DNA from: Natronomonas gomsonensis
GTDB taxonomy: Archaea; Halobacteriota; Halobacteria; Halobacteriales; Haloarculaceae
Reading direction: 5' to 3'
NCBI RefSeq assembly: GCF_024300825.1
Contig: NZ_CP101323.1
Location: forward strand, 434,001-498,000
DNA: 64,000 nt
This document shows, one piece after another, positions 34,444 through 42,742 of the stretch. The translations under genes and the position numbers were made by a program. The stretch's first letter is position 1, and every line of letters starts with the position of its first letter. The notes below the pieces were generated by a model that made no database searches, had not been told where the DNA came from, and saw nothing but the letters and a program-made list of their open reading frames with translations.

Positions 34444-34636
34444 TACGCCCGCGTTCGGCGGCATCAGTTAAAAACCGTCGTGCGGCGTTCGGGTCCGTCG
34501 GTGGCCGTCGAACGGCGAAATTGGGTGAGAATTCGGAAAATCCTCTTGAAACGGTACGGGGTAGTTCCGATACCACCAGTGCGTGCGGGAATCACCGGAG
34601 AACGGGCGTTCGAGTGAACGGCGCTGGATTCCGACA

Positions 34637-35626
34637 ATGAGCAACACGAACACGCGAACGGACATCGAGCGGGGAACCGAAGCAGTCGAATCACCGACCG
34701 AACGCCGCACGGCCGATTCACGGGAACGCACGGAGGCCTGTCCGGAGTGTGACGGTCGGCTCGAATCGGCGGCCGATACGGGCGAAACTGTTTGTAGCGA
34801 GTGTGGGCTGGTCGTCGAGGAGGACGAAATCGACCGCGGGCCGGAGTGGCGCGCCTTCGACTCTGCCGAGCGCGACCGGAAGTCCCGCGTCGGCGCGCCG
34901 ACGACGAAGATGATGCACGACGAGGGGCTGTCGACGAACATCGGTTGGCAGGACAAAGACGCCTACGGCAACTCCCTGTCGAGTCGTCAGCGCCAGAAGA
35001 TGCAACGCCTGCGGACGTGGAACGAGCGGTTCCGCACGCGGGATTCGAAGGAACGCAATCTCAAGCAGGCGCTCGGTGAAATCGACCGCATGGCCTCGGC
35101 GCTGGGCCTCCCCGAAAACGTCCGCGAAACTGCCAGCGTCATCTACCGACGGGCACTTGACGAGGACTTGCTTCCCGGCCGCTCTATCGAAGGCGTCGCC
35201 GCCTCGGCGCTGTACGCCGCCGCCCGACAGGCCAAGACGCCTCGCAGTCTCGACGAAATCGAGCGCGTCTCACGCGTCGGTCGCAGCGAAATCTCCCGCA
35301 CTTACCGGTACGTCGTCCGCGAGTTGAAACTGGAAATCCAGCCCGCAGACCCCAAGAGTTACATCCCGCGGTTCGGCAGCGAACTCGGCGTCGACGAGGC
35401 AGTCGAACGCCGCGCTCGGGACCTACTCGACAGTGCCGCGGCCGCCGGCATCGTCTCGGGAAAGTCGCCGGTCGGCCTCGCTGCCGCCGCCGTGTACGCC
35501 GCGGCCTTGCTCTGCAATCAGAAGGTCACACAAAACGAGGTCAGCGAGGTTAGCGACATCTCCGAGGTCACCATTCGCAACCGGTACAAACAGATTCTGC
35601 GGGCCGCCGACGTGACCGTCGGCTAA
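34637..35626 (+). CDS. tfb: transcription initiation factor TFB
   Basis: A 329-residue archaeal TFIIB. The N-terminal zinc ribbon uses CPEC (35-38) and CSEC (53-56). The B-reader/linker contains [26 protein letters not shown]. Two cyclin folds follow, the second with the helix-turn-helix that reads BRE ([19 protein letters not shown]). It bridges TBP-TATA and RNA polymerase. Haloarchaea carry several TFBs; this one is full length, with a roughly 30-residue charged leader. ATG 34637 chosen over GTG 34583. A short gap of 37 bases separates it from cofD. Confidence 0.95.
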   Translation: MSNTNTRTDIERGTEAVESPTERRTADSRERTEACPECDGRLESAADTGETVCSECGLVVEEDEIDRGPEWRAFDSAERDRKSRVGAPTTKMMHDEGLSTNIGWQDKDAYGNSLSSRQRQKMQRLRTWNERFRTRDSKERNLKQALGEIDRMASALGLPENVRETASVIYRRALDEDLLPGRSIEGVAASALYAAARQAKTPRSLDEIERVSRVGRSEISRTYRYVVRELKLEIQPADPKSYIPRFGSELGVDEAVERRARDLLDSAAAAGIVSGKSPVGLAAAAVYAAALLCNQKVTQNEVSEVSDISEVTIRNRYKQILRAADVTVG

Positions 35627-35663
35627 CGGTCAGATACAAACCCGTCGGCACGCAAGCCGACGT

Positions 35664-36665
35664 ATGGTTACGTTCCTCGCGGGCGGGACGGGAACGCCGA
35701 AACTCCTTGACGGCGGTGACGGCGTCTTCGACCCCGCCGAGACGCCCGTCGTCGCCAACACCGGCGACGACGTGGAGTTGGGCGGCCTGCTGGTCTGTCC
35801 CGACGTGGACACGACGCTGTTCGCCGAGAGCGGCCGTCTCGACCGCGAGACGTGGTGGGGTATCGAAGACGACACGACGGAAACCCACGATGAGCTACAG
35901 GCCCTCGCCGACGCGGCCGGCCTCGATTCGGGGCCGCGATACCTCCCTGATTCCGCACAGACGGCCGGTCGGGACATCGCACGCTGGCGGCGCTTCTCCG
36001 GCGTCGATGAGTTCATGGAGTTGGGTGACCGCGACCGCGCACTCCACATCACTCGGACGGGACTGCTCGACGAAGGCCGGACGCTGACCGAGGCGACGCG
36101 GACGCTTGCCGAGGCCCTCGACGTCGAACGCCCCGTTTTCCCGATGAGCGACGACCCCGTCGCCACCATCGTCCACACCGACGAAGGACCGATGCACTTC
36201 CAGGAGTTCTGGGTTCACCGACGCGCCGAACCCGCAGTCGAGTCCGTCGAGTTCCGCGGCGCCGAGACGGCGAGCGCCACGTCGGCAGTCCGTGATGCAC
36301 TCGACGCCCCGGTCGTCGTCGGTCCCTCGAACCCGGTGACGAGCATCGGCCCGATGCTCGCAATCGATGGGATTCGCGAGGCGCTCGAATCGACACCGGT
36401 CGTCGCCGTCTCCCCGTTCGTCGAAGACGAGGTGTTCTCCGGGCCCGCCGGCAAACTGATGGCGGCGACCGGCTCGGACCCCTCCACCGCCGGCGTCGCC
36501 GAGGCCTACCCCTTCGTCGACGCCTTCGTTCTCGACGCCGACGACGGAACCGGCCTCGACCGCCCGGTCGTCCGGACCGACACGACGCTCGACGACCCTG
36601 CCGACGGCGAACGCGTGTGCCGCGCCGTCCGTGAGGCCATCGAACGCGTCGGAGGGATTGTCTGA
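35664..36665 (+). CDS. cofD: 2-phospho-L-lactate transferase
   Basis: A 333-residue Cof[18 protein letters not shown] is the Rossmann-like start; [17 protein letters not shown] and [14 protein letters not shown] are active-site blocks; [13 protein letters not shown] near residue 210 is the phosphate-binding family signature. It transfers phospholactate (or PEP-derived) from the GDP-activated donor to 7,8-didemethyl-8-hydroxy-5-deazariboflavin (Fo) to form F420-0 in coenzyme F420 synthesis. Its stop TGA at 36663-36665 overlaps the next gene's ATG by one base, so translation is coupled. Confidence 0.95.
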   Translation: MVTFLAGGTGTPKLLDGGDGVFDPAETPVVANTGDDVELGGLLVCPDVDTTLFAESGRLDRETWWGIEDDTTETHDELQALADAAGLDSGPRYLPDSAQTAGRDIARWRRFSGVDEFMELGDRDRALHITRTGLLDEGRTLTEATRTLAEALDVERPVFPMSDDPVATIVHTDEGPMHFQEFWVHRRAEPAVESVEFRGAETASATSAVRDALDAPVVVGPSNPVTSIGPMLAIDGIREALESTPVVAVSPFVEDEVFSGPAGKLMAATGSDPSTAGVAEAYPFVDAFVLDADDGTGLDRPVVRTDTTLDDPADGERVCRAVREAIERVGGIV

Positions 36666-37435
36666 TGTTCAGGCCCCGTCTCGCCGCCGCGTCGCTGTCC
36701 GGCCAATCCGACGCCGCGTGGGCGAAGCAGGCTGCGCCCCACGTCGGCTGTGTCTTCCTCGGCGGCGTCGCCCTCGATGAGGCGACGCGCAGCGCCGCCC
36801 GAGACCTCCGCGACCGCGACCGCGAGGAGTTCCTGCCGGCGGACCCGATTGCGTTCGTCGACGACCAACTCACCGCGCTCGATGCTGTCGGCGTGCTGCC
36901 GGGATTCAACGTCCGCAGCGCGACGCTGGACCCCATCGCCGAGGCGGCGGCAGTCTGTGCCGACCACGACGCGCTCCTCGAAATCAACGCCCACTGCCGG
37001 CAGACGGAGATGTGTGCCGCCGGCGCGGGCGAATCGCTGCTCCGAAACGGGAGCCAACTCTGCGAGCAGGTCAGCGTGGCAGCCGACGCCGGCGCGACCG
37101 TGAGCGTGAAGGTCAGAACTGAGGTTTCGGGTGTCGAACTGCCGGCCCTTTCGGCGCGACTCGTTGACGCGGGCGCGGACGTAATCCACGTCGATGCGAT
37201 GGATAGCGAGTCGGTCGTCGGCGATGTCGTCGAGGCGGCCCCGGTGGCGTTCGTCGTGGCGAACAACGGCGTTCGGGACCGCGAGACGGTTTTCGAGTAC
37301 CTCGAATACGGCGCGGATGCGGTGTCGGTCGGTCGCCCCTCGACGGACCCGGCAGTCCTCCGACGGGTCCGGGAGGCAGTCGAGGCGTACTTCCCCGACA
37401 CACGGTCGGGAGCGGAGGTGTCGCCGGATGCGTGA
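36665..37435 (+). CDS. dihydrouridine-synthase-like TIM-barrel protein
   Basis: A 256-residue protein that starts [21 protein letters not shown] and carries LEINAHCRQTEMCAAG, SVKVRTEVSGVELPALSARLVDAGADVIHVDAM and NNGVRDRETVFEYLEYGADAVSVGRPS. The layout is an FMN-type TIM barrel like archaeal tRNA-dihydrouridine synthase relatives, with Cys in the position of the Dus catalytic Cys. Being about 60-80 residues shorter than true Dus, it lacks the RNA-binding C-terminal domain, so RNA modification is doubtful. It is coupled to cofD upstream (1-base overlap) and to the CitG-like gene downstream (8-base overlap). Confidence 0.78.
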   Translation: MFRPRLAAASLSGQSDAAWAKQAAPHVGCVFLGGVALDEATRSAARDLRDRDREEFLPADPIAFVDDQLTALDAVGVLPGFNVRSATLDPIAEAAAVCADHDALLEINAHCRQTEMCAAGAGESLLRNGSQLCEQVSVAADAGATVSVKVRTEVSGVELPALSARLVDAGADVIHVDAMDSESVVGDVVEAAPVAFVVANNGVRDRETVFEYLEYGADAVSVGRPSTDPAVLRRVREAVEAYFPDTRSGAEVSPDA

Positions 37436-38261
37436 CGCGGCCGAGAACGGTCAACTCGCGTTGTTGTTGGAGGTCTCGGGAACGCCGAAACCGGGCAACG
37501 TCGACCGCCACCGCGACTACGACGACCTGCGGTTCGAGCAGTTCCTCGCGGGCGCCGTCGGCTCGTTTCGCGGCCTCCGGATGGCCGCCGACGGCGCGGC
37601 ACTTGGCCGGTCCTTCGAGCGCGCCGTCGCGGGGATGGCCGAACAATCCGGCGGCAACACCCAGTTCGGTGCGCTCCTGATGTTGACGCCGCTCGTTCGG
37701 GCGGCCGCGACCGACCGACTCTCCCCGGTGGGGACTGCCGATATCGTCGAAGCGACCACCATCGACGACGCCTGCGATTTCTACCGGGCGTTCGACCACG
37801 TCGACGTGGCGGTCGACGACCTCCCCGAGGATGCCGACGCGCTCGACGTACGCCGCGGGAGCGACGCCACGGAGACACTCCGGGAACGCGAAACGACGCT
37901 GTACGACGTGATGGAACTCTCGGCTGGCGTCGACGGCGTCGCCGCGGAGTGGACGAACGGATTCGAGCGCAGTTTCGAGGCCGCGCAGTGGCTGCTGGAC
38001 GACGATGGCCCCATCTACCGACGCGCCTCGCGGGCCTTCATCCGACTGCTCGCCGAGGAACCTGACACCTTCGTCGTCACACGAAACGGCGAAGCCGCCG
38101 CCGAAGAGGCGACCGAGCGGGCGAAGGCCGTCCTCGATGGCAGCGAAGACGGCGAAGAACTGGCCGAGGAGTTCCGGGACCGCGACATCAACCCCGGTAC
38201 GACGGCCGACCTCACCGCTGCCGCGCTGTTCGTCGCGCTGGAGCGAGGCATGGAGGTGTGA
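37428..38261 (+). CDS. triphosphoribosyl-dephospho-CoA synthase-like (CitG/MdcB)
   Basis: A 277-residue CitG-like protein. VSGTPKPGNVDRHRDYDDLRFEQFL is the classic nucleotide-binding start, GGNTQFGALLMLTPL is the second block, and INPGTTADLTAAALFVALERG is the final block. Bacterial CitG builds the prosthetic group of citrate lyase, but neither citrate nor malonate lyase genes are present here. Archaeal relatives are found beside cofactor genes. Start ATG 37428 lies inside the previous gene's end (stop 37433-37435). The setting suggests a role in cofactor or one-carbon metabolism rather than citrate lyase maturation. Confidence 0.82.
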   Translation: MRDAAENGQLALLLEVSGTPKPGNVDRHRDYDDLRFEQFLAGAVGSFRGLRMAADGAALGRSFERAVAGMAEQSGGNTQFGALLMLTPLVRAAATDRLSPVGTADIVEATTIDDACDFYRAFDHVDVAVDDLPEDADALDVRRGSDATETLRERETTLYDVMELSAGVDGVAAEWTNGFERSFEAAQWLLDDDGPIYRRASRAFIRLLAEEPDTFVVTRNGEAAAEEATERAKAVLDGSEDGEELAEEFRDRDINPGTTADLTAAALFVALERGMEV

Positions 38262-38264
38262 GCG

Positions 38265-38861
38265 ATGGGCGAAAACGGAGACGCCGCCGAGTGGCCGGTC
38301 GAGTTACGCGGCGTCACCGAATCGGTCGTGACGACGCTCGGGCCGAACGGCCGCTGGAACGTCGCCGCGCTCGGGCTGTTCGAACCGACCGATAGAAACG
38401 GTGTCACCGCCCGGACGTGGGGCCGAACGCGGACGTGGCGGAACTTCACCGAACGCGAAGGCGGGTACGTGCAGTTCACCCGCGACCCGGTCGATTTCGT
38501 CGACGCGGCGTGTTCGATTCGCGAGGAAGACGACCCGGTTCTCGACAGCGCCGACGCGTGGGTTCGGGTCGAGGTCGACGCCGTCGAGGAAGGAGTCGAG
38601 GGCGACACCCAATGGGTCGAGTGGGCGCTTTCCCCCGTCGAATCGGAAATCGAGCGGCGCGTCGTTCCCACGACGAACCGCGGCTACTACGCCGTCGTCG
38701 AGGCGACGGTCGCCGCCTCACGGTTGGACGTGCCGAGTTACGACGACGAGACGCTTCGGGAGCGGTTGGCGTACTTCGCCGATGTCGTCGAGCGATGCGG
38801 TGGCGAGCGAGAGCGGGCGGCGTTCGACCGCCTGCGAGCACACACCGACATCTCTGTGTGA
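38265..38861 (+). CDS. DUF447 family protein (flavin-reductase-like fold)
   Basis: A 198-residue DUF447 member. It starts after an acidic tag with ELRGVTESVVTTLGPNGRWNVAALGL and has FTRDPVDFVDAAC and RRVVPTTNRGYYAVVEATV. The fold class is the split-barrel FMN-binding type. DUF447 genes occur next to CitG-like genes in methanogens, methylotrophs and haloarchaea, often with pterin one-carbon carriers; no reaction is established to my knowledge. ATG 38265 follows the CitG-like stop by 3 bases, the fourth gene of the cofD operon. Confidence 0.85.
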   Translation: MGENGDAAEWPVELRGVTESVVTTLGPNGRWNVAALGLFEPTDRNGVTARTWGRTRTWRNFTEREGGYVQFTRDPVDFVDAACSIREEDDPVLDSADAWVRVEVDAVEEGVEGDTQWVEWALSPVESEIERRVVPTTNRGYYAVVEATVAASRLDVPSYDDETLRERLAYFADVVERCGGERERAAFDRLRAHTDISV

Positions 38862-38948
38862 CGCCGATACACACGTGGTTCGGCCCCGCACGGTCTGGCG
38901 GCCCTTTCGAACCTTTTTTGAATCACAGTACAGTAGAGGACTCTACCA

Positions 38949-39137
38949 ATGGCCATCAAGCCCGCCTACGTCAAGAAGACCGCAACGCTGCTCATGGAAC
39001 GATACCCGAAAGCCTTCGGTGCCGACTTCGAGCACAACAAGGAACTGGTAGAGGAGCTGACCAACATCGAATCGAAGGGCGTCCGGAACCGAGTCGCCGG
39101 GTACGTCACCCGCAAGCAGCGCGCGACGCCGGCGTAG
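38949..39137 (+). CDS. rps17e: 30S ribosomal protein S17e
   Basis: A 62-residue archaeal S17e: MAIKPAYVKKTATLLMERYP, then FEHNKELVEELTNIESKGVRNRVAGYVTRK. It is the small single-helical-domain ribosomal protein found in archaea and eukaryotes. More basic than its neighbours, as expected for an rRNA-binding protein. A CTTTTTTG box at 38913-38920 is centred about 32 bases upstream of the ATG. Confidence 0.96.
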   Translation: MAIKPAYVKKTATLLMERYPKAFGADFEHNKELVEELTNIESKGVRNRVAGYVTRKQRATPA

Positions 39138-39184
39138 AACGGGCTTTCGTTTCTCTCACTTTCGAACGGACAGCGGCGGTACCG

Positions 39185-39209
39185 GCAGGAATCGCCGGAC
39201 AGTTCCTGC
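39185..39209 (+). other. 7-bp hairpin between rps17e and asd
   Basis: GCAGGAA at 39185-39191 is complementary to TTCCTGC at 39203-39209 with an 11-base loop, 48 bases after the rps17e stop. It could stabilise the 3' end of the rps17e transcript. No T-run abuts it. Weak support. Confidence 0.25.
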
Positions 39210-39252
39210 GTCTTTCACAACCGTTTTTGGTGGGGTCGTCATACGTCCACCA

Positions 39253-40287
39253 ATGTCTACCCGTGTAGGTGTCCTCGGCGCGACCGGCGCCGTCGGACAG
39301 CGACTCATCCAACTGCTTGCACCACACCCGGAGTTCGAAATCGCCGCACTCACCGCCTCGGAGGATTCGGCCGGTCGAACCTACCGCGACGCCGCCAAGT
39401 GGCGCGTCGGAACGCCGATTCCCGAATCCGTCGCCGACATCACCGTCGTCGAAACAGAGCCCGACGCGGTTCCCAACGACGTCGATCTGCTGTTCTCCTC
39501 GCTACCCTCCAGCGTCGGCGCGGCGGTCGAACCCGCCTTCGTCGAGGAGGGCTACGTCGTCTCCTCGAACTCCTCGAACGGCCGAATGGACGAGGACATC
39601 CCGCTGACCATCCCCGAGGTCAACGCCGACCATCTCAGCCTCATCGAAGTCCAGCGCGACGAGCGCGGCTGGGACGGCGCCCTCGTCAAGAACCCCAACT
39701 GCTCGACGATTACGTTCGTGCCGACGCTCGCCGCCCTCGACGAGTTCGGCGTCGAGCGCGTCCACGTCGCCACGCTGCAGGCCGTCTCCGGCGCCGGCTA
39801 CTCCGGCGTCACCTCGATGGAAATCATTGACAATGCCCTGCCGCACATCGGCGGCGAGGCCGAGAAGATGGAGACCGAATCCCGCAAACTGCTCGGGGAC
39901 TTCGACGGCGCCGAACTCCGGATGCACGACGCCGAGGTGTCGGCGTCCTGCAACCGCATCCCGACGCTCGACGGCCACCTCGAGAACGTCTGGGCCGACC
40001 TCTCCGAGGCCCCGACCGTCGAGGAAATCGCCGAGGCGATGACCGACTACCCGAGCGCCGACCTCCACTCCTCGCCCGAACAGCTCATCGAGGTGTTCGA
40101 AGACCCCGAACGACCCCAGCCCCGAATGGACCGCATGCTCGGCGACGGCATGTCCGTCGCCGCCGGCGGCATCGAGTCGACGCCACGCGGTGTTCAGTAC
40201 AACTGTCTCGCCCACAACACCATCCGCGGTGCGGCCGGTGCGTCGGTCCTCAACGGCGAACTGCTGCTCGAAGAGGGCTACCTATAG
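39253..40287 (+). CDS. asd: aspartate-semialdehyde dehydrogenase
   Basis: A 344-residue ASADH of the archaeal/fungal type. VGVLGATGAVGQRLIQLL is the NADP-binding start; catalytic Cys150 is in KNPNCSTITFVP; QAVSGAGYSGVTSM follows; the His-Arg region is CNRIPTLDGHLENVW. It reduces aspartyl-4-phosphate to aspartate semialdehyde for lysine, threonine and methionine synthesis. TTTTTGG at about 39225-39231 may be the promoter box. No other aspartate-pathway gene is adjacent. Confidence 0.95.
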   Translation: MSTRVGVLGATGAVGQRLIQLLAPHPEFEIAALTASEDSAGRTYRDAAKWRVGTPIPESVADITVVETEPDAVPNDVDLLFSSLPSSVGAAVEPAFVEEGYVVSSNSSNGRMDEDIPLTIPEVNADHLSLIEVQRDERGWDGALVKNPNCSTITFVPTLAALDEFGVERVHVATLQAVSGAGYSGVTSMEIIDNALPHIGGEAEKMETESRKLLGDFDGAELRMHDAEVSASCNRIPTLDGHLENVWADLSEAPTVEEIAEAMTDYPSADLHSSPEQLIEVFEDPERPQPRMDRMLGDGMSVAAGGIESTPRGVQYNCLAHNTIRGAAGASVLNGELLLEEGYL

Positions 40288-40298
40288 ACTCCCTCGAG

Positions 40299-40416
40299 TT
40301 TATATACAAAGACGGTACCACGGGCCGTATGCGCTGACGAACGGCCGTGGTCCGCCGTGGCGGGAGCGTGGCACGCGGGCTACGGACTGGAGTGTGCCGC
40401 CTGTTCGCCCAACCGA
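40299..40416 (+). ncRNA. candidate ncRNA, copy A of a three-member family
   Basis: A strong TATA box TTTATATA (40299-40306), 11 bases after the asd stop, is followed after 92 bases by GCCTGTTC (40399-40406) and GCCCAACCG. Inside, CCACGG(G)CCG at about 40318-40327 pairs with CGGCCGTGG at 40344-40352, and GTGGCAC pairs with GTGCCGC (one G-U) around a loop just before the octamer. Copies B and C show the same distances. The membrane-protein gene at 40450 starts 44 bases after the octamer, so this could be its leader or an independent RNA. Confidence 0.55.
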
Positions 40417-40449
40417 AACCGACGTATAGCGGCGCGTCCACGGGCCGGT

Positions 40450-40941
40450 ATGCGCGAACACCTCCTCGGTCGGACGCCACGACTTACCGGCTACTTCTGT
40501 GGCATCGCGGTCGGGTTGGCGCTGCTCGTCGCGGGGCTGGAGGCGGCCCGAACCGTCTTCGGAAGCGAGTTCTCCGCGACGGTTTTTACAGTGTACGCCG
40601 CCGTCGGCGTCCTCGGCGGGCTCTTGCTTTCGTTCGTCGCCGGCTACCTCAACGGGAGCGTCCTCGCCAGTTGGACCGCGGGGACGGTCCCGCTCGCCGG
40701 CCGCGTCGGCCCCGTCCTCGTCGAAGGGTCGCTCCGCGAGGTCGGACTCTCGGCACTCGGGGCCGTCGGCGGAGGCGTTCTGCTCGGTAGCGTCGGCTTC
40801 GCCGTCGCCGTCGAAAAGCATCGCCGCGACGCGAAGACGGCCGACCTCCCCGACCCGCCCTCGCGGGCCGACTTACTCGGCCTCCTCGTCGTCTCCGCCG
40901 TCGTCGGGCTGTCGATGCTCGGCGTCGCGGCCGTCCTCTAA
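40450..40941 (+). CDS. polytopic membrane protein
   Basis: A 163-residue protein with four hydrophobic helices: LTGYFCGIAVGLALLVAGLE, VFTVYAAVGVLGGLLLSFVAGYL, ALGAVGGGVLLGSVGFAVAV and DLLGLLVVSAVVGLSMLGVA. Polar stretch VEKHRRDAKTADLPDPPSRA separates helices 3 and 4. I do not recognise a family. ATG 40450 is taken; longer in-frame starts would run through the structured element A and give an implausible Cys/Arg-rich segment. It is preceded by that element with its own TATA box 144 bases upstream. Confidence 0.75.
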   Translation: MREHLLGRTPRLTGYFCGIAVGLALLVAGLEAARTVFGSEFSATVFTVYAAVGVLGGLLLSFVAGYLNGSVLASWTAGTVPLAGRVGPVLVEGSLREVGLSALGAVGGGVLLGSVGFAVAVEKHRRDAKTADLPDPPSRADLLGLLVVSAVVGLSMLGVAAVL

Positions 40942-40988
40942 GCGGTCGACATCGTCGATGTTATGGCTCCCCGGCGCGCCGCTATCGT

Positions 40989-41363
40989 ATGGTCATCCTG
41001 CACACCTGTCTGAACGTTTCGGATGTCGAGCAGTCCATCGAGTGGTACACCGAGAACCTCGACTTCGAGGAATCGTGGGGCTTCGAGACGCCCGACGGCG
41101 AGACCGTCAACCGCTACGTCGCCGACGACAACGGCGTCGAACTCCAGCTCTCCGATACCGAGGGACAAACTCCCAGCGAAGAGGGCGAGATCTGGGACCA
41201 TCTCGCGGTGAAAGTCGACGACGTGGATGCGGCCTTCGAGGAGATTGACGACAACGGCGTCATCAAAGAGCCGGGCGACCAGCCCGCCGCTGGCGCCCGG
41301 ACGGCGTTCGTCCGCGACCCTGACGGCCACGCCATCGAACTCATCGAACCGCTGGAAGATTAG
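40989..41363 (+). CDS. VOC family protein (glyoxalase-like)
   Basis: A 124-residue protein with the paired beta-alpha-beta-beta-beta units of the vicinal oxygen chelate fold: LHTCLNVSDVEQSIEWYTENLDF (first metal His in LHTCL), ETPDGETVNRYVADDNGVELQLS, DHLAVKVDDVDAAFEEI (second His) and RDPDGHAIELIEPL (His then Glu). The spacing resembles glyoxalase I, which isomerises hemithioacetals; actual substrate unknown. Its TAG stop shares bases with the stop codon of the convergent stress-protein gene. Confidence 0.9.
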   Translation: MVILHTCLNVSDVEQSIEWYTENLDFEESWGFETPDGETVNRYVADDNGVELQLSDTEGQTPSEEGEIWDHLAVKVDDVDAAFEEIDDNGVIKEPGDQPAAGARTAFVRDPDGHAIELIEPLED

Positions 41364-41731
41364 GATGTTCGTGCCGGGAGCACGAACACAGGTTTGTCGA
41401 CTTTGTTGAGGACCGTCCGTGTCGTCGACCCGATAGTCGAGATGCCGCCGCTTCTCGCCGGCCCGACGATGATTTCGTCGATGTCGTTGTCGCGGACGAA
41501 GTTGACGATTTCTTGTCCCGGGATGCCCTTCTGTCGGAACGTCCGAACCTCGGCCAGTTCGGTCAACTCCACCTGTGCCACGTCGAGTGCGGCCTCGCGG
41601 TCGTCGGCCTCCTCGGGCACGTCGACGGTGAGAACGTATACTTCGTCGTTGGATTCCAACTTCTCCGTGAGGTACTCGCAGGCAGCCTCCGTCGTCGGTG
41701 CGGACGCCGTCGCAACGAGGTACCGTGTCAT
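41360..41731 (-). CDS. universal stress protein
   Basis: A 123-residue Usp. It starts MTRYLVATASAPTTEAACEYL and contains the degenerate nucleotide loop GPARSGGISTIGSTTRTVL, with GS/T retained. It is a close paralogue of 42743-43117 (shared MxRYLVAT and TTxAAC.YL...LE..D pattern), and the two flank the 2-hydroxyacid dehydrogenase gene. The stop codon (TTA/TAA at 41360-41362) overlaps the stop of the convergent VOC gene. Confidence 0.88.
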   Translation of the reverse strand: MTRYLVATASAPTTEAACEYLTEKLESNDEVYVLTVDVPEEADDREAALDVAQVELTELAEVRTFRQKGIPGQEIVNFVRDNDIDEIIVGPARSGGISTIGSTTRTVLNKVDKPVFVLPARTS

Positions 41732-41757
41732 CGTCGGAGACGTTAGACGACCCGTCG

Positions 41758-42702
41758 CTAATGGTTTTCGGCTGTGCCGACCTGATTGCGGAGCGGCCGG
41801 TCGTCGGCCAAGCGCCGCACGTTGTCCGCGACGATGTCGGCCAGTCGGTCGTAGTACTTCGGCGTCGCCCCGGCGGTGTGTGGCGTTATCAACACGTCGT
41901 CGAAGTTCCACAGGGGATGGTCGTCGGGGAGCGGCTCAGGGTCGGTGACGTCGAGTGCGGCGCCGCCGATACGGCCGCGACGGACCGAACGGACGAGGGC
42001 GTCGGTGTCTATGACCGCCCCGCGGGCGACGTTGACCAGCACCGACTCCGGCGACAGCGTGGTCAACTCGGCTGACCCGATTAGCCCCCGTGTCGACTCC
42101 GTAAGCGGACAGCACAACACGAGGTAATCGGTTCGGGCCAGCGCCTCGTGGAGGTTGTCGGGGCCGAACACCTCGTCGGTCGGACCACCGTTTTCGGGCG
42201 TTTGCCGGACGCCGAGGGTTGTCACGCCGAAGGAATCGAGGCGCTCGGCGACCGCGGCGCCGATAGCGCCCAGTCCGACGATGGTCACGGTCGCCCCGGC
42301 TAGTTCACCCGGGTCGAGGGCCTGCCACGTGTCGCTGCGTGCGGCCTCGTGGAGGCGTCGCGAGAAGGTGAGTATCGCCCCGAGGACGTGTTCGGCGGCG
42401 TTCGGCGCGTGGACACCGGTGGCGTTCGTCACCGTGATGCCGGCGTCGCCGAAGGCGTCCATCGGGAGGTGACCGTAGCCCGCGTAGGTGCAGGCGAACA
42501 GCCGCAGGTTCGACGCATCGTCGATTGCTTCGGCGTCGATTCGCGGCCCGGTCACCACGTCGGCCGACGCGAGCAGTCGGCGCTCTTCGGCCGGCGTTGC
42601 AGCGAACCGAACCCGGTGGTCGTCGAGTCGCTCCCGGAGTCGTTCGGCGTAGGACGCCGCCGACAGTCGGTGGACTCCTTCCCGGAGGACGAGTATCTCC
42701 AT
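41758..42702 (-). CDS. D-2-hydroxyacid dehydrogenase family protein
   Basis: A 314-residue NAD(P)-dependent dehydrogenase. The dinucleotide loop is GLGAIGAAVAERL; catalytic Arg is in VNVARGAVID, Glu in DVTDPEPLPDDHPLW and His in ITPHTAGATPKYY. TNATGVHAPNAAEHVLGAIL precedes the NAD domain. It would reduce a 2-oxoacid (glyoxylate, hydroxypyruvate, phosphoglycerate or similar) to the D-hydroxyacid. ATG 42700-42702 gives MEILVLREGVHRL. It lies between two paralogous stress-protein genes on the same strand (26 and 40 base gaps), probably one transcript. Confidence 0.9.
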   Translation of the reverse strand: MEILVLREGVHRLSAASYAERLRERLDDHRVRFAATPAEERRLLASADVVTGPRIDAEAIDDASNLRLFACTYAGYGHLPMDAFGDAGITVTNATGVHAPNAAEHVLGAILTFSRRLHEAARSDTWQALDPGELAGATVTIVGLGAIGAAVAERLDSFGVTTLGVRQTPENGGPTDEVFGPDNLHEALARTDYLVLCCPLTESTRGLIGSAELTTLSPESVLVNVARGAVIDTDALVRSVRRGRIGGAALDVTDPEPLPDDHPLWNFDDVLITPHTAGATPKYYDRLADIVADNVRRLADDRPLRNQVGTAENH

Positions 42703-42742
42703 GCTGGCTTGTTCGTCGGCACACCTAATCAACGCCGGCGTC

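Noticed and set aside
34444..34636. A possible regulatory element between the HD gene and tfb
   Set aside because: The 193-base divergent gap has AT-rich blocks but no repeat or palindrome that stood out; it is probably just the two promoters.
40357..40449. An N-terminal extension of the 40450 membrane protein
   Set aside because: It would translate through hairpins of element A into a Cys/Arg-rich segment, unlike any membrane protein start; ATG 40450 gives a clean N-terminus.
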